A program made the translations under genes and the position numbers. The notes beneath the pieces are model-generated. The model worked only from the letters and a program-made list of their open reading frames with translations, did not search any database and was not told the DNA's origin. A DNA stretch of 64,000 nt from Akebia trifoliata (taxonomy: Eukaryota; Streptophyta; Magnoliopsida; Ranunculales; Lardizabalaceae): NCBI GenBank assembly GCA_017979445.1, contig CM030714.1:19971405-20035404 (forward strand). The letters run 5' to 3'. Shown in pieces: positions 56,765-64,000 of the stretch. Numbering within the stretch: the first letter of the stretch is position 1; each line of letters opens with the position of its first letter.

Positions 56765-56996
56765 AGAAGAAACAGTATTGAATAGAATTCCAATTTCTAA
56801 AATTATAATTAGAAATCATACTTTCCAAAACTTCGTCGGAGATAGGTACTTTCTCTTGGGTCATAACCCTTGGTCGCGCCTGTGATATAGGACATTATCT
56901 CTTGATATGTCCCAACTGATCACACGCGTAATATGTCAACGATTTTGTCTTCGTAGATCTCTATGGAATAGACAGTTGGTAGACTAGGGTCCGTAG
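56765..56996 (-). pseudogene. C-terminal end of the family-B gag-like protein (element F)
   Basis: The minus strand shows LTYYACDQLGHIKR, a decayed second zinc knuckle, then ISQARPRVMTQEKVPISDEV and LESMISNYNFRNWNSIQY. This matches the last 60 residues of the intact element E protein (CYGCGQVGHIRREC to RNWSSIQY). Two cysteines of the knuckle and the frame near it are damaged. The gene is cut at 56996 by insertion of element E. Confidence 0.82.
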
Positions 56997-57410
56997 TGTA
57001 ACACCCCGGATTTTCAACTCATATCTCGAGGAAAGTAAATGGTGAGATTTGGAGGGAAATATCGAATGAGAGACTTAGAGTAAAATACTCGAAGATTACT
57101 ATGATTAATTTTGAGGAAAATCGACTTCGCCATTAGATTCAAAAGGATCGAAATATATACATTAGCCTGTAAGCAAGTCCGAATTCGAATTCGGATAGAG
57201 AAGTTATAGAATCCTCGAATTTCGTGTTAGTGGGACCCAAAATAGTAGAATTTCGTTAGAGTAAGAATCGAAAAGATTTGATGACACCATTAGATCCGAA
57301 TCGAAAAATTATTCGAAATGGTATATTTGTTTGTCGTTTTCCGAGTCCGAATAGTTAAGTTACGATCGAAACTAGAAATAAGGGGAAAATTACAAGTATG
57401 CCCTCAGCTT

Positions 57411-57421
57411 TATTATAAAAG
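57411..57421 (+). promoter_or_regulatory. Probable TATA box of LTR E
   Basis: TATTATAAAAG lies 415 bp into the LTR. Comparable boxes occur at the same place in L (near 44726-44735) and, on minus, in H and K. The 3' LTR copy is at 63919-63929. Confidence 0.5.
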
Positions 57422-58141
57422 AAATCTTATTTCTTTTATTTCATTTCATTTCTATTCTTCTCCAAGGAAACCAAACGGCAGCCACTTCTCAACCCAAGGG
57501 TTTCAACCCATTCTCTTCAAGTTCTAGCCCGAACGAGGTCGAGTTGAACCTCGACGAAGAAGACAAAGTTGTCGGCCACGTCGAGAGCTACAACTTCACC
57601 ATCTTTACTTACCCGTTCTTGTTCGTTTTCTCCATCCTCCATCAAAATCAGCCGGGTAGCTCGAGTAAACCTCAACACATTCCATCCGAGGGCTTCATCG
57701 AGTTAGGAGCTAGGTATATACTTCATTGTAGAAGCAAAGGAGAACGTCATTATCGGATACCTTTCAAACCCTCGCTCGTTTCGCATCCAAGTCAGCCCAA
57801 CCTCGACTCTTGAGCCATCCAACCTTGAGTTGTAGTGCTAGCTTGTATCCTTGGCGTCCACAACCAAGTAAGGGACTTCCAATTCTTATTGGTAGCTTTA
57901 GATTTCTCAAATGTGCATTTAGGGTTTTGAAACAAAACTTATTGTTTGCATTTAAATCGTAGAAATTGATGTTTGATTTCAAATTCATGGTAGAAGTAGG
58001 TGTTTTGGTTATGCTTTATCGAATTTTGATAACAAAATCGTGGGTGGGTCGAATGGTTCGAAGAATGGAAGAAGAAATCGGAAAAGGGATTGAAAAACCC
58101 AAAAATCGCGAGTGAGGTTCAGGCTGTAGGTGGGAAGGGTC

Positions 58142-58222
58142 GGTGCCACCGGCACCTACCGAAGGCATTCTGTCGGTCCCACCGACATCTGCCGATGACC
58201 AATCTGTCGGTTCCACCGACAG
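58142..58222 (+). repeat. Cluster of three short perfect hairpins in LTR E
   Basis: GGTGCC-ACC-GGCACC (58142-58156), TGTCGGT-CCC-ACCGACA (58171-58187) and CTGTCGGT-TCC-ACCGACAG (58204-58222), each with a 3-nt loop, in a GC-rich island within AT-rich DNA. LTRs H and K carry different sequences with the same hairpin design at the same place. Confidence 0.85.
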
Positions 58223-60382
58223 AATCCTGGTTCTGCCACCGACAGCACTGTTCTGAGTCAGAAACAGACTCTGACTCTTGGCCTGACTTCCTAACACCTT
58301 ATACACTATTTCTCACCCTTCATTTCATTAAAAACATTTAAGTAAATGTCCTCTTTAATTTTTACTTTCCATTTACTTTAAGTTCTTTAATGAAATTAAG
58401 GTTTTACCCCCCATTTCGGAACAATGGGAATGATTTTAAGATCCAAATCTCAAAGGATCAAAATCCGAATTTTGGTTTAAAGAACAAAACGTAATTTTCG
58501 ACGTTTTCGGCAAGTTTTCAAAATGAAATAACTTTCGCGTTTCTTTGAATTAGATTACAAAAACTATATGGTGTCGAATCTCATGATGGAGACTTCCATT
58601 TCGAAAAACCCGTTTTCAATTTCGAGAACTTTGAAAAATTGAGTTTCTGACACTTAGCCAAATTTTCACCAGCTTTCTCTATTTTTAACAGCTTTGGTCT
58701 CGAGCATCGCTGGGACCTTGTTTTTGAATAAACTTTGATGAATTTCAATGGAAAGACCAAAAGAATGACTTTGAAAGATTTAAAATGAATGGTTGATTTG
58801 AAATGATGAAAAATGAGAATGTTGAGAGAATGGGAAAAGGGAATGAACGGTAAAATGTCAGAATCACACCCGAGGGGTGATGTCTGCCTTTTACATTGTA
58901 TGTTGTGTGTAGGTTGGTGAAAGGATATCCAGGTTATTAATGAAAGGGTTGCATGTTTATTTCCGATTATGTTAGCGCGTGCGCTGAGTACTGTTATTTA
59001 TTTTAGGCCGGGTGGCCACGGTTGCATGGTAGGAACTGGATATCCGTTCTCAACCCTGTTCTGTTAATTTCTCTTTTGTTTTAAATGAAAAATCATATAT
59101 GTACGTAGCTATTTTGTGAGCTGTTAAAGGGTTTGTGAATGCCTGAAGGGATAGTGTGTCACATCATCCGGAGGGGTACACTATCCTGGGATGTACGGTA
59201 GGGACCACCAAACTCATACGTGGTATGGGACGCGTATGAGAGTGGAGTCACAACTGGAATCCGGGTCCATTCCTTTCTTATCTTTACCAGTGAACGTGTT
59301 TTGTAAAGGTGGTCGTATACGAGTGGAGTGTCTTTTTGGAATCACATGCACGCCTGATAGGCATAGACGAAGATGATTAGTCAGTGATCACTAACAATCT
59401 AGTAGTAGTCGAACGTTCTGACACATCGAAAAGAGACCCATTGCTTACGGTCACGTCAAACGGCCAGCCTGAGCCGGATAAATGGTTCCGCAAGCGTGGT
59501 AGACACGACCAGCCACAAAATCAGGAACTACGATGTTACTGGGGAATATCATGTCCTGACTGGGAGCGATCCAGTCAGTCCATCCCCAACTCTTTAATTC
59601 CAATACTCCACCATTTGTATTATGTATATGTTGTTATATTTCGAATTATAAACTGAGAAGCATGTCTATTATTTCAATGTTGTCAACATTATTTGCATAA
59701 AATGGAGAATGTATAATGAGTATGGATAATTGATGTTATGTGTAATTTTTAAACTGTTTAGTTGCTATCCATGGCTATATGTACCAGTTGATCGTTATTT
59801 TATCTTGTAAAACCTTGCATGTATTAAAAATATTCAGTATGCTTTATTCGATCATGCTTAGGAAGGGTTATTGGTAGGAATTGGCTGTGGACTTGCTGGG
59901 TAACTTTCGTTACTCACCCTTTCCTTCCTATTTTTTTAGTTTCAGCACTTGCAGCTGTCGAGGCAGGCGTAGAGGCAGTAATTGAGGAGTATCTGGTCGA
60001 TCAGATCGACGATCAGATTTTATTGCCTGGTGAGCACTAGGGCCACATCCCTTAGTGTTGTCAGTTTCATCCAGGATGTATGTAATTTTTGGATTTGAGA
60101 GTTTAGGCCTCTGTTAGAGTGAGAGTGTTTTGGTAAGCCTGTATATTGATAAATCTTCTGCACTCTGATCTACTTACATGTTAGATGTATTTAGTCTTCC
60201 GCTGTTATTTTCCTGTATCTACATTTTTATATACAGGTTTTGTTATAAATTGGTTTATCAGGTTTGAGTTCCGTGAAACGCTAACATAAACAGAGGAGAC
60301 CATGCCGAAATTTCGAGGTGCCACCTAGTACCTTGGGATTTGGCCTTGGGATTTGTGTTAGCGTTTGGCGGGGCGTCACAGA

Positions 60383-60394
60383 TGGTATCAGAGC
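60383..60394 (+). promoter_or_regulatory. Primer-binding site, initiator tRNA-Met (element E)
   Basis: TGGTATCAGAGC, two bases after the LTR end, matches the 3' end of plant initiator tRNA-Met exactly. Confidence 0.93.
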
Positions 60395-60768
60395 ACAATA
60401 TTAGATCCGTATGGGATACAGATCTGTTATGCTTTGGAGAATAGACTGATACCACAGGCATTAGAGATAATTATAGAGCGTCATTAGGAATCCGAAATCC
60501 GAGCTCTTCAGTAGTTCCGTATTGGGATTGCGAGCTCTTCCGCGTCTAGAAGTCTATAGAACCTACTAAGCCTAAGATAAGATCCTAGGTTCATTCTATA
60601 GTGATGAAAATTGTGTTCATTACTAGATTCCTTATTATGATAGTAGTTAATGCTTCCGTAAGGATGATGTTGGCGTAGTTCGGAGAAGTGTCTTGCTTCT
60701 GATAAATAGAAATTTCTGAACTTGCAGGCTAGGAAAAGAGGCAAGAAAACAGAGTTACAACTGGACCC
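60395..60768 (+). other. Leader of element E between PBS and ORF
   Basis: 374 bp without a supported gene. 'gagctcttc' and 'ttccgtattgggattgcgagctctt' form a short direct repeat at 60500-60540. Confidence 0.6.
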
Positions 60769-61911
60769 ATGACAAGGAGTCAAACTGGTGGGGAAGGCCT
60801 ACCTGGGTCAAGTCAACTCACCAAGATAGAACAATTGATAGAAGCAGTTTTGGGGTTATCCCAGAGTCAGACACGCATGGAAAGGAGACAATTGGAGATG
60901 TTTGAGGCTCAAATGATCATGGTGGGTCAATTAACGAAAAGACTAGAAAGAATAGAAGAAAAACTCGACCACCATCTTAACGATGAATCCCATAAGGACC
61001 CTAAGGTAGATATCCCAGCACAGGGAGGACTACGAGAAGAAATAGGGATATTACAATCATCGCCTCCAAGCCTATTTGAAGAAGGACAGCTGGGATCCAA
61101 CAAGAGGCAAACAATTACGAAACTAGCAGGGTCACGGGGAAAACGACTATACATGAGTAGCGAGACGATAGAATTATCTGTTCAAGAAATTGAGGAGTTT
61201 TGTAGGAAGCAACAACATATAATACTAAATCGATCGAAAGAAAAAGTGATAGCGTGTTATGAATGTGGTAAGTTGGGACACACAGGGGTGCAATGCTCAG
61301 GTCCACGTCGACCGATTAAAGATGCGTGGCTCAGAAGGATGTTAGATGGGCAAGTTCAAGGAACAATAAGGTCACCGGATTTTAACAAGATCGATGACAT
61401 GTTTATACCATCACAAGCAGACCGAACTAATGGTCGCAAACGGGAAGGGATGGAATTACAGATGTGTCAGGGACAGACCAGTCAACCCTCGACCTCTCAT
61501 CTTTCCAGATTAGACCCAGCCAAGAGACCAATGTATTCGAGGCCAATCTCCCCTGGATCAGTTTACCCACAGTATAGAGCTACTCAACCACCGAGTTGTG
61601 GGGTTCTCTCATCACCAAGTCATAGAGCTGTTGGAATTCCAACGAGGCCAATAGGGCCAAGAGTACCAACGAGACAGACCCAGAGAATTCAGACTCCAGT
61701 TTGCCAACTGCTCACTCTACAGAAATCTACGAAGACGAAGTCATTAACATGTTATGGGTGTGGTCAAGTGGGACATATTAGGAGAGAGTGCCATCTATCA
61801 CAGTCACAAGCAGGGATTGTGACCCATGAGGAACCAACTGTCTCCGACAATGTCTTAGAAGGTATGATTTTTAATTATGATGTTAGAAATTGGAGTTCTA
61901 TTCAATATTGA
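60769..61911 (+). CDS. Gag-like protein of element E, 380 aa, two CCHC zinc knuckles
   Basis: A complete ORF from ATG to TGA and the only intact one of its kind in the window. Residues 17-67 (LTKIEQLIEA, ERRQLEMFEAQM, LTKRLERIEEKL) should form a coiled coil. Residues 163-176 (CYECGKLGHTGVQC) and 328-341 (CYGCGQVGHIRREC) are two C-x2-C-x4-H-x4-C knuckles, expected to bind RNA. The 150-residue stretch between them is basic, P/S/Q-rich and probably disordered. I see no capsid (retrotransposon gag) domain and no protease motif. The last residues (LEGMIFNYDV) resemble the gag-protease border of gypsy elements, so the ORF ends about where protease would begin. It is likely to aid packaging of its own RNA in particles made by an autonomous relative. 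A decayed copy ends element F. Confidence 0.85.
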   Translation: MTRSQTGGEGLPGSSQLTKIEQLIEAVLGLSQSQTRMERRQLEMFEAQMIMVGQLTKRLERIEEKLDHHLNDESHKDPKVDIPAQGGLREEIGILQSSPPSLFEEGQLGSNKRQTITKLAGSRGKRLYMSSETIELSVQEIEEFCRKQQHIILNRSKEKVIACYECGKLGHTGVQCSGPRRPIKDAWLRRMLDGQVQGTIRSPDFNKIDDMFIPSQADRTNGRKREGMELQMCQGQTSQPSTSHLSRLDPAKRPMYSRPISPGSVYPQYRATQPPSCGVLSSPSHRAVGIPTRPIGPRVPTRQTQRIQTPVCQLLTLQKSTKTKSLTCYGCGQVGHIRRECHLSQSQAGIVTHEEPTVSDNVLEGMIFNYDVRNWSSIQY

Positions 61912-63486
61912 TTCCTTTGGAGCATATATTGTTGCTAAGATTTTTCACATTTATTGGAGCTAGAAATTTATGGAGACAGATCGAGTAAAAACTAGTTACA
62001 CACACTATCGAAAAAGTTGAGAACTATGGGGTAAATAATGTTAGTGAGATAGGCACAGTTAGGTAAGGTAGGAAGGAGTATTATGAGTAGAAATGTATGT
62101 TGTGATATAAGTGTAGTCATAACATGATAATAATATGGTGTTGAGTATGGGTGAATCAAGGCTAAAAGTAAATGTTAGAAAGTGAGATTGGAATGATGCT
62201 TTGTAAAGGAAAAATGAGGTTCTTTGAAGATTAAGTAGGAACCTACAAAAGAAAAATTATTAGGTATGGAATCGAAAATTGAAAATTTTGTGGATGACAA
62301 AAATGAACGAGTATTTTGAAGTAAAACTTGATGTGTGAAAGATGCGCTTCATTAGGAGAAGTAAGAAATAATTTATGAATGGGGGAGCATGTTGAATTTG
62401 ACGATTGTATAAGTGAATAGTATTGTTAAAACGATTGGAATGACGGTAGGAAAGAGTTAGGTAGAAAAACGTAATTTTGAAAACAAGGTAGATCAATATA
62501 AGATACGAGGAAGAATAATGTTATGATAAGGTTGCATTTATGGTGACTTAGGGAATTGTGAGAAGATAGATGAAGAAGGTAAGACAACGATACTGTTTAC
62601 GAATTGAAATTCACGAGAGATAGCTGCGAGATTTGTCAGGGCTAATCATGGTACTATCAGTATTGGGTGATAAGTGGAGATATGTATGATCTAGGAAAAA
62701 TATATAGTTACATGAATAAGAATTAATTGATAATTAAACAGTAGCCGGTCAATACTGTGATTTTGGGAGTAGGGAAAGTAAACATGTGACTTGCGACTTA
62801 TGGTACCGTTTAAAATAGTTGAATAGATCTTGGGCAAGTTCACTGCGTGTTCTACGTGCTATGCCGAAGAAGTGTTTTTCATACCCTTCACGTGTGATTT
62901 AATTTTGAAACAATTTGTTTGATGTAAGAGTTACCCTCATGATTAAGATTTTTAAATCACGAAGATTATGACAAATGCCTTGAGGAAATATCACGATAAG
63001 CAAAACTTGGAATATGGATTCGAATGTAGAAATATTGGTGTATTGGGAATAAAGATTTGATGTGATTTGCGAAGTAGTGTTAGTATAGTGGTGTTTGTAG
63101 TAAAACAACATATTAAAGAGTGATTTTCATTGTAGGTGCAAGTGCGCATCCTAGGCGATATAGTCGGCAAGGAAAACAATGATAAAAGATAGAGGAGGTA
63201 TGAAGGAATTATCGATAGAAATTGGTGGGGAATTGATATAACGTGAGTTGAGTGTATTTGAGGATTATACAAATGATAAATTAATTGGGGCATGAGAATG
63301 ATTTGGAGTGATTAATAGATGGATGTATCGCATTGATGAAAAATAGACGACATAAGATTTAGAAATTGGAAATGAGATTCGCTTAGAACCGAGGGTAGAA
63401 GATAATGGAAGATAAGTATCGCTAGTTATATATGACGAAAAAGTTCGATAAGATATGATTCAAATTTCGAGGACGAAATTTTTATT
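61912..63486 (+). other. Internal region of element E after the gag-like ORF
   Basis: AT-rich and stop-dense, with only the decayed pol tail at 62820-63010 recognisable. The first bases after the stop (VLFNIDSFGA in another frame) may be a trace of an LFDSGA-type protease start. The end 'ttcgaggacgaaatttttatt' is the common gypsy pol terminus before the polypurine tract. Confidence 0.6.
62820..63010 (+). pseudogene. Trace of a gypsy integrase C-terminal region (element E)
   Basis: One frame reads QVHCVFYVLCRRSVFHTLHV, stop, FNFE, and then LRFLNHEDYDKCLEEISR. This resembles the VHNVFHVSML...SHV and I.DRE.K.LR segments at the integrase end of Tekay-type gypsy elements. Several stops interrupt it. 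It suggests that E descends from an autonomous gypsy element by a deletion that removed most of pol. Confidence 0.5.
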
Positions 63487-63502
63487 AAGGGGGGGGGGAG
63501 AA
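63487..63502 (+). promoter_or_regulatory. Polypurine tract of element E
   Basis: AA, ten G, then AGAA, directly before the 3' LTR start TGTAACACC. Element F has the same tract with six G. Confidence 0.92.
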
Positions 63503-64000
63503 TGTAACACCCCGGATTTTCAACTCATATCTCGAGGAAAGTAAATGGTGAGATTTGGAGGAAAATATCGAATGAGAGACTTAGAGTAAAATACTCGAAG
63601 ATTACTATGATTAATTTTGAGGAAAATCGACTTCGCCATTAGATTCAAAAGGATCGAAATATATACATTAGCCTGTAAGCAAGTCCGAATTCGAATTCGG
63701 ATAGAGAAGTTATAGAATCATCGAATTTCGTGTTAAGTGGGACCCAAAATAGTAGAATTTCGTTAGAGCAAGAATCGAAAAGATTTGATGACACCATTAG
63801 ATCCGAATCGAAAAATTATTCGAAATGGTATATTTGTTTGTCGTTTTCCGAGTCCGAATAGTTAAGTTACGATCGAAACTAGAAATAAGGGGAAAATTAC
63901 AAGTATGCCCTCAGCTTTATTATAAAAGAAATCTCTATTTCTTTTATTTCATTCATTTCTATTCTTCTCCAAGGAAACCAAAACGGCAGCCACTTCTCAA
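63503..64000 (+). repeat. 3' LTR of element E (partial, runs off the window)
   Basis: The first 498 bp are nearly identical to 56997-57490 of the 5' LTR. This fixes the element orientation and its young age. Confidence 0.96.

Larger units (their letters stand above)
56997..60380 (+). repeat. 5' LTR of element E (3384 bp)
   Basis: Starts TGTAACACCCCGG, ends GGCGGGGCGTCACA. Landmarks are a TATA box (57411-57421), a hairpin cassette (58142-58222), and the conserved middle with the near-palindrome TCACACCCGAGGGGTGA, 'ggccgggtggccac' and 'tcatacgtggtatgggacgcg'. At 57544-57700 an open frame begins MNLDEEDKVVGHVE and shares a motif with LTRs H and K. Confidence 0.96.
56997..64000 (+). mobile_element. 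Element E: young non-autonomous family-B LTR retrotransposon with a gag-like gene
   Basis: 5' LTR 56997-60380, iMet PBS 60383-60394, ORF 60769-61911, polypurine tract 63487-63502, and a 3' LTR from 63503 that leaves the window. Over the shared first 498 bp the two LTRs differ by about three substitutions and four 1-bp indels, so insertion was recent. The 3.1-kb internal region encodes no protease, RT, RNase H or integrase beyond a decayed tail (62820-63010). This matches the TR-GAG type of non-autonomous element. It is inserted in the gag-like gene of element F. The left target duplication should be CGTAG (56992-56996). Confidence 0.95.

Overview
The window is plant nuclear DNA, almost certainly from a repeat-rich and probably pericentromeric region. 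It is AT-rich and made almost wholly of LTR retrotransposons of plant lineages: Ty3/gypsy Athila, Ty3/gypsy Ogre/Tat-like, a long-LTR gypsy family called 'family B' here, and Ty1/copia. Their primer-binding sites match plant tRNA-Asp, tRNA-Arg and initiator tRNA-Met. I see no intact host gene, no tRNA or rRNA gene and no CRISPR. The species cannot be named from the sequence alone.

Left block (1-25,396). A minus-strand copia element (M; gag and 5' LTR at 21,238-23,955) was split by a minus-strand, non-autonomous Ogre/Tat derivative (D; from before base 1 to 21,237). D was split by a plus-strand Athila element (A; 5,135-18,003, target duplication ATAGA). Athila's integrase was then split by a solo Tat-like LTR (S; 13,074-15,198). 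Next come a 120-bp inverted piece of an Ogre/Tat LTR and a truncated family-B LTR (K).

Middle block (25,423-42,108). A degenerate Tat-like LTR (J) holds a solo family-B LTR (H; target duplication GTGGG). H in turn holds a second copy of the non-autonomous Ogre/Tat derivative (C; 28,504-39,640). C and D lack the same coding domains (gag, protease, RT, RNase H) and keep only an integrase tail and 3'-UTR tandem repeats. They therefore look like members of an amplified deletion derivative that depends on proteins supplied in trans.

Right block (42,109-64,000). It holds a decayed minus-strand copia (N), an RNase H-like pseudogene cut by a solo family-B LTR (L; 44,147-47,316, target duplication GATGG), a fairly complete but broken plus-strand copia (G; 47,364-52,494), and a minus-strand family-B element (F). 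F is interrupted in its gag by a young plus-strand family-B element (E; 56,997 to beyond the window). E has nearly identical LTRs of about 3.4 kb, an iMet PBS, a G-rich polypurine tract and one intact 380-codon ORF with two CCHC zinc knuckles but no recognisable capsid domain or pol. E is the only element here that looks recently mobile, and it must borrow its enzymes.

Together the window is a record of successive insertions, solo-LTR formation and decay. The main points of interest are the E protein, the variable hairpin cassette in family-B LTRs, the PBS-like motif inside Tat LTRs that was apparently used for a 67-bp deletion, the 3'-UTR tandem arrays of D and C, and a possible antisense ORF in C.
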